Assembly: GCF_020525925.1 (NCBI RefSeq)
Contig: NZ_CP084876.1
Coordinates: forward strand, 1,550,001 to 1,614,000
From: Klebsiella quasipneumoniae subsp. quasipneumoniae
GTDB lineage: Bacteria > Pseudomonadota > Gammaproteobacteria > Enterobacterales > Enterobacteriaceae
Direction of reading: 5' to 3'
Length of the DNA stretch: 64,000 nucleotides
Of the stretch, positions 10,288 through 19,254 are shown one piece after another (position 1 is the first letter of the stretch; each line of letters opens with the position of its first letter). The position numbers and the translations under genes were made by a program. Below the pieces are notes generated by a model. The model had not been told where the DNA came from and searched no databases. It was given only the letters and a program-made list of their open reading frames with translations.

Positions 10288-10380
10288 AAAAAAAACCGGA
10301 TGCGAGGCATCCGGTTGAAATAGGGGTAAACAGACATTCAGAACTGAATGACGGTAATAAATAAAGTTAATGATGATAGC
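10288..10380 (-). ncRNA. micF: MicF antisense small RNA
   Basis: Trans-acting Hfq-dependent sRNA that pairs with ompF mRNA and blocks its translation, so that OmpC replaces OmpF under high osmolarity or stress. The minus-strand sequence begins GCTATCATCATTAACTTTAT and is nearly identical by recall to the 93-nt E. coli MicF, including the anti-ompF 5' segment. It ends in the terminator stem ACCGGATGC / GCATCCGGT followed by eight T. It is divergent from ompC and shares its OmpR-controlled upstream region. The Klebsiella target would be the OmpF homologue OmpK35. Confidence 0.95.
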
Positions 10381-10537
10381 GACTCTTATTTTAGTCACCA
10401 ATGATCATTTTGTTTTACCATTCAGTGCTATAGGCTTGGTTTTGTATATCATATTGATTTTGAATGGCTAAATAATTTTTTTGATTATTAGTGCGTATTT
10501 CCCTGGCCATTTTGGGGTGAAAAAAAGTTCCGCTGCA

Positions 10538-10631
10538 TTTACAAATTGAAACATCTTGTGGGAACTTTGAAACATCTTAGAAGTTTTAGTATCATATTCT
10601 TGTTGGATTATTCTGCATTTTGCAGCACAAT
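10538..10631 (+). promoter_or_regulatory. OmpR-controlled ompC promoter
   Basis: Three tandem OmpR sites match the E. coli C1-C2-C3 arrangement: TTTACAAATTGAAACATC (10538-10555), ACTTTGAAACATCT (10564-10577) and AAGTTTTAGTATCAT (near 10581-10595). The promoter follows, with -35 TTGGAT (10603-10608), a 17-bp spacer and -10 CACAAT (10626-10631). OmpR phosphorylated by EnvZ fills these sites at high osmolarity. A leader of about 70 nt carries the AGAGGG ribosome binding site. Confidence 0.88.
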
Positions 10632-10710
10632 GAAATAGCCGACTGATTAGAAGGGTAATCAGTAAGCAGTGGCATAATAAAAGGCATATAACAAACAGAG
10701 GGTTAATAAC

Positions 10711-11802
10711 ATGAAAGTTAAAGTACTGTCCCTCCTGGTACCGGCTCTGCTGGTAGCAGGCGCAGCAAATGCGGCTGAAATTTATAACAAAGACGGCAAC
10801 AAATTAGACCTGTACGGTAAAATTGACGGTCTGCACTACTTCTCTGACGACAAGAGCGTCGACGGCGACCAGACCTACATGCGTGTAGGCGTAAAAGGCG
10901 AAACTCAGATCAACGACCAGCTGACCGGTTACGGCCAGTGGGAATACAACGTTCAGGCGAACAACACTGAAAGCTCCAGCGATCAGGCATGGACTCGTCT
11001 GGCATTCGCCGGTCTGAAATTTGGCGACGCGGGCTCTTTCGACTACGGTCGTAACTACGGCGTAGTATACGACGTAACGTCCTGGACCGACGTTCTGCCG
11101 GAATTCGGCGGCGACACCTACGGTTCTGACAACTTCCTGCAGTCCCGTGCTAACGGCGTTGCAACCTACCGTAACTCTGACTTCTTCGGTCTGGTTGACG
11201 GCCTGAACTTTGCTCTGCAGTACCAGGGTAAAAACGGCAGCGTCAGCGGCGAAGGCGCGACCAACAACGGTCGTGGCGCTCAGAAACAGAACGGTGACGG
11301 CTTCGGTACCTCTGTAACTTATGACATCTTTGATGGCATCAGCGCTGGTTTCGCGTACTCTCACTCTAAACGTACCGACGATCAGAACAACCTGGTTCTG
11401 GGTAACGGCGACAACGCTGAAACCTACACCGGCGGTCTGAAATACGACGCGAACAACATCTACCTGGCCACTCAGTACACCCAGACCTACAACGCGACCC
11501 GCGCTGGTTCTCTGGGCTTTGCTAACAAAGCGCAGAACTTCGAAGTGGTTGCTCAGTACCAGTTCGACTTCGGTCTGCGTCCGTCCGTCGCTTACCTGCA
11601 GTCTAAAGGTAAGGATCTGGAAGGCTACGGCGACCAGGACATCCTGAAATATGTTGACGTGGGCGCGACCTACTACTTCAACAAAAACATGTCCACCTAT
11701 GTTGACTACAAAATCAACCTGCTGGACGACAACAGCTTCACCCGCAACGCCGGTGTTTCTACCGACGACGTGGTTGCCCTGGGCCTGGTTTACCAGTTCT
11801 AA
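10711..11802 (+). CDS. ompC: Outer-membrane porin OmpC (OmpK36)
   Basis: Trimeric general diffusion porin, called OmpK36 in Klebsiella and the main entry route for many beta-lactams. The 363-residue precursor has a signal peptide ending [11 protein letters not shown], giving a mature protein of 342 residues ending in the typical C-terminal phenylalanine (VYQF). The constriction loop L3 reads [12 protein letters not shown], the wild-type form without the extra Gly-Asp or Thr-Asp pair found in carbapenem-resistant lineages. The frame is intact with no early stop, so this is a functional porin allele. Codon use is highly biased, as expected for an abundant protein. The gene is followed at once by a terminator. 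Confidence 0.98.
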   Translation: MKVKVLSLLVPALLVAGAANAAEIYNKDGNKLDLYGKIDGLHYFSDDKSVDGDQTYMRVGVKGETQINDQLTGYGQWEYNVQANNTESSSDQAWTRLAFAGLKFGDAGSFDYGRNYGVVYDVTSWTDVLPEFGGDTYGSDNFLQSRANGVATYRNSDFFGLVDGLNFALQYQGKNGSVSGEGATNNGRGAQKQNGDGFGTSVTYDIFDGISAGFAYSHSKRTDDQNNLVLGNGDNAETYTGGLKYDANNIYLATQYTQTYNATRAGSLGFANKAQNFEVVAQYQFDFGLRPSVAYLQSKGKDLEGYGDQDILKYVDVGATYYFNKNMSTYVDYKINLLDDNSFTRNAGVSTDDVVALGLVYQF

Positions 11803-11820
11803 GTTGCAAACTGCATAACA

Positions 11821-11847
11821 AAAAGGCGCCTCTGGCGCCTTTTTTTA
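11821..11847 (+). terminator. Intrinsic terminator of ompC
   Basis: Stem AGGCGCC / GGCGCCT with loop TCT and a run of seven T, starting 18 bp after the ompC stop. Confidence 0.95.
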
Positions 11848-11905
11848 TGTCTGGTTTAACCTCGCTGGTATACTCTTGTCGCCCTGGTAAGAGGAGCCTC
11901 GATTA

Positions 11906-12958
11906 ATGGATATGACTTTCTTTCGCGCCGCGCTGTTGGGCGCCTGCGTACTGTTCTCTGGCTGCGATTCAGCCACCACTCCCGCGACACCCGCCTCAAC
12001 GGCCACCGTACTGGATGGTAAAACGATGGGCACCTTCTGGCGGGTCAGCGTTATCGGCGTGGATGAGGCAAAGGCCCAGGCGCTGCGCGCCAAGGTTCAG
12101 GCCCAGCTGGACGCCGACGATCGCCTGCTGTCGACCTGGAAAAACGACTCGGCGCTGATGCGTTTCAACCACGCGGCGGATACCCGGCCCTGGCCGGTGA
12201 GCGAAGCGATGGCGGACATCGTGACCCTGTCGCTGCGGATTGGCGCCAAAACGGACGGCGCGATGGACATCACCGTGGGGCCGCTGGTCAATCTGTGGGG
12301 CTTTGGCCCGGATAAACAGCCGGTCGCCACCCCGGATGCGCAGGCGATCGCCGCGGCGAAAGCGCGCATCGGCCTGCAGCATCTGCAGGTTATCAATCAG
12401 AGCGGCAGGCAGTTCCTGCAAAAAGATATTCCCGATCTGTTTGTCGACCTCTCCACCGTGGGGGAAGGCTATGCCGCCGACCACCTTGCGCGCTTGATGG
12501 AGCAGGAGGGGATCTCCCGCTATCTGGTGTCGGTGGGCGGGGCGCTGGTCAGCCGCGGGATGAATGGCGAAGGCAAGCCCTGGCGGGTGGCGATCCAGAA
12601 ACCGACCGACCGGGAAAACGCCGTTCAGGCGATTGTCGACATCAATGGCCACGGCATCAGCACCTCCGGCAGCTATCGCAACTACTATGAACTCGACGGG
12701 AAACGTATCTCACACGTCATCGACCCGCAGACCGGGCAGCCGATAACCCATAAGCTGGTCTCGGTGACCGTTATTGCGCCAACGGCGCTGGAGGCGGACG
12801 GCTGGGATACCGGGCTGATGGTGCTGGGGCCGGAAAAAGCGCAGCAGGTGGTGCGCGAGCAAGGGCTGGCAGTCTACATGATCGTCAAAGAGGGGGAGGG
12901 CTTTAAAACCTGGATGTCGCCGCAGTTCCGTACCTTCCTCGTCGGCGAAAAAAATTAA
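11906..12958 (+). CDS. apbE: FAD:protein FMN transferase (lipoprotein ApbE)
   Basis: Periplasmic flavin transferase that attaches FMN from FAD to a threonine of target proteins such as the NQR and RNF subunits. The 350 residues start with a lipoprotein signal; the lipobox LFSGC puts the lipidated cysteine at residue 20. Family motifs include DGKTMGTFWRV, TVGPLVNLWGFGP, DLSTVGEGYAADH and GISTSGSYRNYY. The start ATG at 11906 has a good AAGAGGAG site. It sits between ompC and ada, as in E. coli. Its stop codon lies inside the predicted Ada-binding box of the next operon. Confidence 0.96.
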   Translation: MDMTFFRAALLGACVLFSGCDSATTPATPASTATVLDGKTMGTFWRVSVIGVDEAKAQALRAKVQAQLDADDRLLSTWKNDSALMRFNHAADTRPWPVSEAMADIVTLSLRIGAKTDGAMDITVGPLVNLWGFGPDKQPVATPDAQAIAAAKARIGLQHLQVINQSGRQFLQKDIPDLFVDLSTVGEGYAADHLARLMEQEGISRYLVSVGGALVSRGMNGEGKPWRVAIQKPTDRENAVQAIVDINGHGISTSGSYRNYYELDGKRISHVIDPQTGQPITHKLVSVTVIAPTALEADGWDTGLMVLGPEKAQQVVREQGLAVYMIVKEGEGFKTWMSPQFRTFLVGEKN

Positions 12959-12970
12959 AAAGCAAGATTG
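12953..12970 (+). promoter_or_regulatory. Ada box of the ada-alkB operon
   Basis: AATTAAAAAGCAAGATTG closely follows the Ada-binding region of the E. coli ada promoter, by recall AATTAAAGCGCAAGATTG. The core AAAGCAA form also resembles the alkA box. Methylated Ada binds here and activates its own operon. The apbE stop codon TAA (12956-12958) is part of the box. The exact -10 could not be fixed; TTGCGG (12979-12984) is a possible -35. Confidence 0.7.
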
Positions 12971-13031
12971 CGGGTTTTTTGCGGCGGGCTTTACCGCAGA
13001 CTGAGGATACACTTACAGCAGGAGACCCGTG

Positions 13032-14096
13032 ATGAAACCGATAGTTGCCGATACTGATGACCGCCGCTGGCAGGCGGTCTGCGAGCGTGATACCCGGGCC
13101 GATGGTCAGTTCGTCTTTGCGGTACTGACCACCGGCATCTGCTGCCGTCCCTCCTGCCGCTCGCGGCGCGCGCGGCGGGAAAACGTGCGCTTTTTTGCTG
13201 ACGTCGCTGCTGCCGTGGCGGCGGGATTCCGCCCCTGCAAACGCTGCCAGCCGGATAAAGCCTGCCCGCAGCAGCAAAGGATCGATAAAGTGGCGCAGGC
13301 CTGTCGCTTGCTGGAGCAGGAGGCGCCCCTGACCCTCGAGGCGCTGGCGCGCGAGCTGGCGGTCAGCCCGTTTCATTTCCACCGTTTATTCAAATCCGTG
13401 ACCGGTATGACCCCCAAAGCCTGGCAGCAGGCGTGGCGCGCGCGACGCCTGCGCGAGGCGCTGGAGCAGGGGAAACCGGTGACCCGCGCCGCGCTGGCGG
13501 CCGGCTTCCCCGACAGCAGCAGCTATTATCGCCAGGCCGATGCCGCCTTAGGGATGACCGCCAGCCAGTTTCGCCGCGGCGGCGCCGCCACCGTGGTGAC
13601 CTGGACGACGGGCGACTGCGCGCTGGGCCGCTGCCTGGTGGCGCAAAGCGAGCGCGGCGTCTGCGCCGTGCTGCCGGGTGATAACGATGCTGCATTGCTC
13701 GACGATCTGCGCCAGCGCTTTCCCCGCGCCGAGTTGCGCCAGGGCGACCCTGAGTTTCGTCGTCAGATGGCGGAGATTTTCGCCCACCTCGACGACAGCC
13801 GGCGGCCGGTGTCGCTGCCGCTGGATCTGCAGGGCACCGCGTTCCAGCTGCAGGTCTGGCAGGCGCTGCGGCAGATCCCGGCGGGTGAGACCCGCAGCTA
13901 CCGCCAGGTGGCGGAGCATATTGGCCAGCCGCGGGCGGTAAGAGCCGTGGCCGGCGCCTGCGCGGCGAATTCGCTGGCGGTGATCGTTCCCTGCCATCGG
14001 GTGGTGCGTGAGAATGGCGCGCTGTCCGGTTATCGCTGGGGAACCGCGCGAAAAGCGCAGCTGCTGGCGCGCGAGGCGCAACGAGAGGAGGAGTAA
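13032..14096 (+). CDS. ada: Ada methyltransferase and adaptive-response activator
   Basis: Suicide repair protein and transcription activator of the alkylation response. The N-terminal domain takes methyl groups from phosphotriesters onto Cys38, part of the zinc site Cys38-Cys42-Cys69-Cys72 (TTGICCRPSC, GFRPCKRC). An AraC-type helix-turn-helix domain follows, then the O6-methylguanine methyltransferase with active Cys321 in IPCHRVV. I use the ATG at 13032, which gives 354 residues as in E. coli and a GGAG site 7 nt upstream. A GTG directly before it (13029) would add one residue. It overlaps alkB by one base (TAATG). Confidence 0.96.
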   Translation: MKPIVADTDDRRWQAVCERDTRADGQFVFAVLTTGICCRPSCRSRRARRENVRFFADVAAAVAAGFRPCKRCQPDKACPQQQRIDKVAQACRLLEQEAPLTLEALARELAVSPFHFHRLFKSVTGMTPKAWQQAWRARRLREALEQGKPVTRAALAAGFPDSSSYYRQADAALGMTASQFRRGGAATVVTWTTGDCALGRCLVAQSERGVCAVLPGDNDAALLDDLRQRFPRAELRQGDPEFRRQMAEIFAHLDDSRRPVSLPLDLQGTAFQLQVWQALRQIPAGETRSYRQVAEHIGQPRAVRAVAGACAANSLAVIVPCHRVVRENGALSGYRWGTARKAQLLAREAQREEE

Positions 14097-14749
14097 TGCT
14101 CGATCTGTTTAGCGATACCCCGCCGTGGCAGGAGCCGCTGGCCCCCGGCGCGGTGGTCCTTCGGCGCTTTGCCCGCGAGCACGCTCCGGGGCTGCTGCAG
14201 GCGATTGCCGACGTCGCCCGTCAGTCGCCGTTTCGCCAGATGGTCACGCCGGGCGGGTACACCATGTCGGTGGCGATGACCAACTGCGGCCGGCTGGGCT
14301 GGACCACCGATCGCCACGGCTACCTCTACGCCCCGGTCGACCCGGTAACTCATCACACCTGGCCGCCGATGCCGGCCGTATTCCGTGAACTGGCGCTGGC
14401 GGCAGCCGTGGCCGGCGGCTATCCGGACTTTTCCCCCGACGCCTGTCTGATTAACCGCTACCAGCCCGGCGCAAAGCTGTCGTTGCATCAGGATAAAGAT
14501 GAACAGGATCTGCGGGCGCCGATCGTCTCGGTCTCGCTGGGGGTGCCGGCCATCTTTCAGTTTGGCGGGTTGCAGCGCAGCGACCCGCTGCAGCGGCTGC
14601 TGCTGGAGCATGGCGATGTGGTGGTCTGGGGCGGGGAGTCGCGCCTGTTTTATCATGGCGTTCAGCCGCTGAAAGCGGGCCATCATCCCGAGACCGGAGA
14701 CTGTCGATATAACCTCACCTTTCGGCAGGCGGGCCGTCCCGGCGATTAA
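14096..14749 (+). CDS. alkB: Alkylated DNA/RNA demethylase AlkB
   Basis: Fe(II)/2-oxoglutarate dioxygenase that removes 1-methyladenine and 3-methylcytosine damage by oxidative demethylation. It has 217 residues. The metal ligands are His131, Asp133 (SLHQDKDE) and His187 (RLFYHGVQ). The 2-oxoglutarate-binding RxNxTxR motif begins at Arg204 (RYNLTFR). It is translationally coupled to ada through the TAATG overlap, so both are made from the Ada-activated promoter. Confidence 0.97.
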   Translation: MLDLFSDTPPWQEPLAPGAVVLRRFAREHAPGLLQAIADVARQSPFRQMVTPGGYTMSVAMTNCGRLGWTTDRHGYLYAPVDPVTHHTWPPMPAVFRELALAAAVAGGYPDFSPDACLINRYQPGAKLSLHQDKDEQDLRAPIVSVSLGVPAIFQFGGLQRSDPLQRLLLEHGDVVVWGGESRLFYHGVQPLKAGHHPETGDCRYNLTFRQAGRPGD

Positions 14750-14823
14750 AATAAGAATTATTCTTGATGTCACCGGCGAGCCGTTTAAACTGCTGGCTGT
14801 TTTGCTTTTCCGGATAGCCTGTT

Positions 14824-16467
14824 ATGGAACTTCTTTCTCTCGTCTGGCGCCAGTATCGCTGGCCGTTTCTGGGCGTTATTGCCCTCAGCCTGCTCAGCGC
14901 CGCGCTGGGTATCGGCTTAATCGCCTTTATTAACCTGCGCCTGATCGCCACTGTCGATACCTCGCTGCGGGTGCTGCCGGAATTTCTTGGCCTGCTGGGG
15001 CTGTTGATGGCGGTGACCCTGGGCTCGCAGCTGGCGTTGACCACCCTCGGCCACCATTTTGTTTATCGCCTGCGCGGCGAGTTTGTGAAACGCATCCTCG
15101 ATACCCAGATTGAACAGGTGGAGAAGATCGGCGGCGCGTCGCTGCTTGCCGGGCTGACCAGCGATATCCGCAATATTACCATCGCCTTTGTACGCCTCCC
15201 TGAGCTGGTGCAGGGGATCATTCTCACCTTCGGCTCCGCCGCTTATCTGGCCTGGCTGTCAGGAAAAATGATGCTGGTGACGGCCCTGTGGATGGCGCTC
15301 ACCATTTGGGGCGGTTTTGTGCTGGTGTCGCGGGTCTACAGACATATGGCCAGCCTGCGCGAAACGGAAGATAAGCTCTATCACGACTACCAGACGGTGC
15401 TGGAAGGGCGCAAAGAGCTGACCCTCAACCGCGAGCGCGCGGAATATGTGTTTAATCAGCTCTACCTCCCGGACGCCCGTGAGTACCGGCACCACATCGT
15501 TCGCGCCGATACCTTCCATCTCAGCGCGGTCAACTGGTCGAATATTATGATGCTTGGCGCCATCGGGCTGGTGTTCTGGATGGCCAACAGCCTCGGCTGG
15601 GCCGATACCGCCGTGGCGGCGACCTACTCCCTGACGCTGCTGTTTTTGCGCACGCCGCTGCTCTCCGCCGTCGGCGCGCTGCCCACGCTGCTGAGCGCCC
15701 AGGTGGCATTCAACAAGCTGCGCCAGTTCTCCCTCGCCCCTTACCGGGCCGATTTCCCCCGGCCGCAGCCGCAGGCTGACTGGCAGACGCTGGAGCTGCG
15801 CGATGTCACTTTCCATTATCCGGACCATCGCTTTGCGGTAGGGCCGCTTAATCTGACGCTAAAACGCGGCGAACTGGTGTTTCTGATCGGCGGCAACGGC
15901 AGCGGCAAGTCAACCCTGGCGATGCTCCTGACCGGCCTGTATCAGCCGGTTTCCGGTCAGATTCTGGTGGACGGCCAGCCGCTGGCGGCGGATAAACCGG
16001 AGGCGTACCGCAAACTGTTCTCCGCCGTGTTTACCGACGTCTGGCTGTTCGACCGTCTGCTCGGGCCGCAGGGCGAGGAGGCCGATCCGGCGCTGGTGGC
16101 AACGTGGCTGGAGCGTCTGCAAATGGCCCATAAGCTGCAGCTGGAAAACGGTAAGATCGGCGACCTGCGGCTGTCGAAAGGGCAGAAGAAGCGCGTGGCG
16201 CTCCTGCTGGCGCTGGCCGAGTCCCGGGATATCATTCTGCTGGATGAATGGGCGGCGGATCAGGATCCGCATTTCCGCCGCGAGTTCTATCAGGTCCTGC
16301 TGCCGTTGATGAAGCAGATGGGGAAAACCGTGTTCGCCATCAGCCATGACGATCACTACTTCCAGCACGCCGATCGCCTGCTGGAGATGCGTGCCGGGCA
16401 GCTGTCAGAGCTCACCGGCGAAGAGCGGGCGCAGGCCTCCCGCGATGCGGTGGCCCGCACGGCCTGA
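14824..16467 (+). CDS. yojI: ABC exporter YojI (permease fused to ATPase)
   Basis: Cyclic-peptide-type ABC exporter. E. coli YojI pumps out the lasso peptide microcin J25 together with TolC. The 547 residues comprise a six-helix transmembrane domain over roughly residues 1-300. A nucleotide-binding domain follows, with Walker [10 protein letters not shown], the signature-like segment [16 protein letters not shown], Walker [15 protein letters not shown] and the H-loop AISHDDHYF. The signature LSKGQ is slightly atypical but usual for this subfamily. It lies 74 bp after alkB, past a small palindrome AAGAATTATTCTT (14753-14765), and probably has its own promoter. Confidence 0.93.
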   Translation: MELLSLVWRQYRWPFLGVIALSLLSAALGIGLIAFINLRLIATVDTSLRVLPEFLGLLGLLMAVTLGSQLALTTLGHHFVYRLRGEFVKRILDTQIEQVEKIGGASLLAGLTSDIRNITIAFVRLPELVQGIILTFGSAAYLAWLSGKMMLVTALWMALTIWGGFVLVSRVYRHMASLRETEDKLYHDYQTVLEGRKELTLNRERAEYVFNQLYLPDAREYRHHIVRADTFHLSAVNWSNIMMLGAIGLVFWMANSLGWADTAVAATYSLTLLFLRTPLLSAVGALPTLLSAQVAFNKLRQFSLAPYRADFPRPQPQADWQTLELRDVTFHYPDHRFAVGPLNLTLKRGELVFLIGGNGSGKSTLAMLLTGLYQPVSGQILVDGQPLAADKPEAYRKLFSAVFTDVWLFDRLLGPQGEEADPALVATWLERLQMAHKLQLENGKIGDLRLSKGQKKRVALLLALAESRDIILLDEWAADQDPHFRREFYQVLLPLMKQMGKTVFAISHDDHYFQHADRLLEMRAGQLSELTGEERAQASRDAVARTA

Positions 16468-16477
16468 TTCACGCTGC

Positions 16478-16500
16478 GCGCCCGGGGAAAGCCCGGGCGC
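16478..16500 (+). terminator. Possible terminator hairpin after yojI
   Basis: Very stable stem GCGCCCGGG / CCCGGGCGC closed by a GAAAG-type loop, 11 bp after the yojI stop. The tail has only four consecutive T inside a second small stem (CGCTGAAA / TTTCAGCG), so termination may be partial or Rho-assisted. Confidence 0.45.
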
Positions 16501-16533
16501 CGCTGAAATTTTCAGCGTCTACATTGCTGACGG

Positions 16534-16586
16534 TTATTATTTCCCCCTCCTCGCGCTATGCTTAAGGCTTCCGGCCCGCAGGCCGG
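16534..16586 (+). promoter_or_regulatory. Predicted mgtE promoter and leader hairpin
   Basis: TTATTA (16534-16539), a 17-bp spacer and TATGCT (16557-16562) form a plausible sigma-70 promoter. The predicted transcript starts near 16570, just before a stem CCGGCC / GGCCGG (16571-16576 and 16581-16586), leaving a leader of about 45-50 nt. This is too short for a magnesium M-box riboswitch. Confidence 0.4.
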
Positions 16587-16616
16587 CTCACTATTCTCAA
16601 AAGGATTGCCCGACCG

Positions 16617-18053
16617 ATGTCCGTTTTGCATAAAAAAAGCGCCCGCTTGCGTGACGAAGAGCGCGCCCGTCTGATTTGGCTGTTGAGCACCGATAAAGCG
16701 GTGACCTCTGCGCTGCTGGGCAAACTGACGCTGGCAGAACGTTACGATGAAGGTACGCTCGCCGATGACCTGGCCGAAGTGGAAATCCTGGTCTCGCATC
16801 TGCCGCCGCCGGATCTCGCCGATGCGCTGGAAGCGCTCCCCTATGACGCCCGCACCGCGCTGTGGTGCCAGGTGCCCGACGATAAACGCGGCGAAGTGCT
16901 GCTGGAAGCCTCAGAAAACGTCTGGGGCGACCTCATCGATAAGATGAGCGACCACGAGCTGCTGCAGGCGATGCAGCCGCTGGATATCGATGAACAGGTT
17001 TACCTGCTGCAGCATCTGCCGCGCAACCTGACCGGACGGTTGCTGGCGACCCTGCCGGCCGAGAAGCGCGCCCGTATTCGCCAGATCATGCGCTACGCCG
17101 ACAACAGCGTCGGGTCGATCATGGAGTTTGAGGTCATTACGGTGCGGCCGGAGGCCACCCTGGCGGCGGTCCAGCGCTATTTGCGGCGTCTCGGTAAAAT
17201 GCCGGAGAACACCGACAAACTGTTTGTCACCACCCGCAATAAGCTGCTGCTCGGCGAGCTGGAGCTGCAGACCATTCTGCTTAACGATGCGCAGAAGCGG
17301 GTGGGGGAGGTGATGGAGGGCGATCCGGTCACCTTTCAGCCGCACGAAGAGGCGGAGAAGGTGGCGCGCACCTTCGAACGTGATGACTTGCTCAGCGCCG
17401 CCGTTATCGATGCCGATGGTAAGCTGATCGGCCGTCTGACCATCGATGAGATCGTCGATGTGGTCTATGAAGAGACCGACAACGATCTGCGGCGGATGGG
17501 CGGTCTGAGCGATGAAGAAGATGTCTTCGCCCCGGTCAGCAAGGCGGTGAAAACGCGCTGGGCGTGGCTGGCGGTCAACCTGTGTACGGCGTTTATCGCT
17601 TCCAGGGTCATCGACGGCTTCGAACACACCATTTCTCAGCTGGTGGCGCTGGCCTCGCTGATGCCGATCGTCGCCGGGATCGGCGGCAATACCGGCAACC
17701 AGACGATCACCATGATCGTCCGGGCGATGGCGCTGCAGCAGATCCAGCCCGGCAGCTTTACCTTCCTGATCCTGCGTGAAATGGGCGTTGCGCTGATTAA
17801 TGGCCTGGTGTGGGGCGGGATCATGGGGGGCATCACCTGGTGGCTGTATGACGATCCGCAGCTTGGCGGAGTGATGACGCTGGCCATGATGCTCAACCTG
17901 CTGATGGCGGCGATGATGGGCGTCATCATCCCGATGGTCATGGTGAAGCTGGGGCGCGATCCGGCGGTCGGCTCCAGCGTGATGATCACCGCTATCACCG
18001 ACACCGGCGGCTTCTTTATTTTTCTGGGGCTGGCGACGCTGTTTCTGATGTAG
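16617..18053 (+). CDS. mgtE: Magnesium transporter MgtE
   Basis: Magnesium-gated cation channel of the inner membrane. The 478 residues show the full family plan. An N-terminal alpha-helical domain includes LPPPDLADALEALP and the LLQHLP repeats. A CBS pair spans about residues 155-285 (MRYADNSVGSIME, VMEGDPVTF, LIGRLTIDEIVDVV). Five C-terminal membrane helices follow, with pore motifs MPIVAGIGGNTGNQ and AITDTGGFFIFLG. E. coli K-12 lacks this gene, so it is an extra relative to that gene order. Its last 38 bases overlap the 3' end of the convergent SulP gene. Confidence 0.95.
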   Translation: MSVLHKKSARLRDEERARLIWLLSTDKAVTSALLGKLTLAERYDEGTLADDLAEVEILVSHLPPPDLADALEALPYDARTALWCQVPDDKRGEVLLEASENVWGDLIDKMSDHELLQAMQPLDIDEQVYLLQHLPRNLTGRLLATLPAEKRARIRQIMRYADNSVGSIMEFEVITVRPEATLAAVQRYLRRLGKMPENTDKLFVTTRNKLLLGELELQTILLNDAQKRVGEVMEGDPVTFQPHEEAEKVARTFERDDLLSAAVIDADGKLIGRLTIDEIVDVVYEETDNDLRRMGGLSDEEDVFAPVSKAVKTRWAWLAVNLCTAFIASRVIDGFEHTISQLVALASLMPIVAGIGGNTGNQTITMIVRAMALQQIQPGSFTFLILREMGVALINGLVWGGIMGGITWWLYDDPQLGGVMTLAMMLNLLMAAMMGVIIPMVMVKLGRDPAVGSSVMITAITDTGGFFIFLGLATLFLM

Positions 18054-19254
18054 CCTGCGCTTTTGCCCGCAGGCGGCGGGGGATGATCGCCATCGCGACG
18101 ATCCCCGCCAGCACGCCAATCGCCAGATTGCTGGTTCCCACCGTCGCGGCGACGGTCACCAGCATCACCAGCGTTTCCGGCCACGGATTGCGCGCCAGCT
18201 CGCCCGGGCGAATGCTGTGCCAGCTAAAGGTCTTCACCGCCACGATCACCATCACCCCGGCCAGGACCGCCATCGGGATCTTCGCCATCACCTGGCTGAG
18301 CGCTGTCACCAGCAGGAGCAGCACCAGACCGGCTATCGCCGTAGAGAGACGGCTGCGGGCTTTGCCCATTTCCACGTTAACGATGGTCTGGCCGATCATC
18401 GCGCAGCCCGCGATACCGCCATAACAGCCGGCGAGGATGTTGGCGATACCCAGCCCGGCGCTCTCCCGCGATTTATTCGACGGCGTATGGGTCAGGTCAT
18501 CCACCAGCTTAGCCGTCAGCAAAGACTCCATCAGGCCGACAAAGGCGATGCTGAGGGCGCACGGCCAGATAATCTGCAGCGTGGCAAGATTGAGGGGAAC
18601 GGTCAGGGCGGTGAATCCCGGCAGGCCGCCGCTCATCGAGCCTTCATCGCCGACGGTCGGCAGCAGCTGGCCGGTGGTGACGGTATAGAGAGTGAGCGCG
18701 ACGATGGCGATCAGCGGCGCCGGGATAGCCTTAATAAAGCGCGGCGCCCACAGGACGATAAGCAGCGTCAGGACAAACAGGCCGACGATGAGCGGCTGGC
18801 GGCTCCAGAAGTGCGGCACCTGGGCAAAGAAAATCAGGATCCCGAGGGCGTTGACGAACCCGGTCATCACCGCCGGGGGGATAAAGCGCATCAGGCGCGC
18901 CATGCCGCACAGACCAAACAAAATTTGAATAATACCCGCCAGAATGACGGCTGGCAGAATGTAACCCACGCCGTGCTGATGCACCATCGGGCCAATGACC
19001 AGCGCTACTGAGCCCGCGGCCGCGGTGACCATCGCCGGGCGTCCGCCGAGTAGCGACATCGCCAGACAGAGCACCACGGAAGCAATCAGGCTCACCTGTG
19101 GGTCAACGCCGGCGATGACAGAAAACGAAATCACTTCCGGGATTAACGCCAGGGCGGTGAGCACGCCGGCCAGGGCTTCGCGCGTCAGCAGCGACGGAGA
19201 ACGGAGGATGGTGCGCAGGTTGCCGGAAGCGGCGGAGTCAGAAACTGGAGGCAT
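18016..19254 (-). CDS. SulP-family anion transporter lacking STAS domain
   Basis: Inner-membrane transporter of the sulfate permease/SLC26 group. The 412 residues are nearly all hydrophobic helices (10-14 expected). The N-terminal half has the SulP pattern REALAGVLTALALIPEVISF and the repeat glycines LLGGRPAMVTAAAGSVALV; the second half has GLGIANILAGCYGGIAGCAM. Standard SulP proteins carry a cytoplasmic STAS domain after the membrane part. Here the chain ends about 20 polar residues after the last helix, so STAS is missing, as in a known short subclass. The substrate is unknown; sulfate, bicarbonate or another anion is possible. The ATG at 19254 has no clear Shine-Dalgarno. Confidence 0.85.
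   Translation of the reverse strand: MPPVSDSAASGNLRTILRSPSLLTREALAGVLTALALIPEVISFSVIAGVDPQVSLIASVVLCLAMSLLGGRPAMVTAAAGSVALVIGPMVHQHGVGYILPAVILAGIIQILFGLCGMARLMRFIPPAVMTGFVNALGILIFFAQVPHFWSRQPLIVGLFVLTLLIVLWAPRFIKAIPAPLIAIVALTLYTVTTGQLLPTVGDEGSMSGGLPGFTALTVPLNLATLQIIWPCALSIAFVGLMESLLTAKLVDDLTHTPSNKSRESAGLGIANILAGCYGGIAGCAMIGQTIVNVEMGKARSRLSTAIAGLVLLLLVTALSQVMAKIPMAVLAGVMVIVAVKTFSWHSIRPGELARNPWPETLVMLVTVAATVGTSNLAIGVLAGIVAMAIIPRRLRAKAQATSETASPAPEK

Noticed and set aside
14753..14765. Fur box before yojI (AAGAATTATTCTT)
   Set aside because: The palindrome is short and matches the Fur consensus poorly.
16911..18119. 402-codon open frame antisense to mgtE
   Set aside because: Shadow frame of low-complexity His/Arg/Gln composition; mgtE is clearly the real gene.
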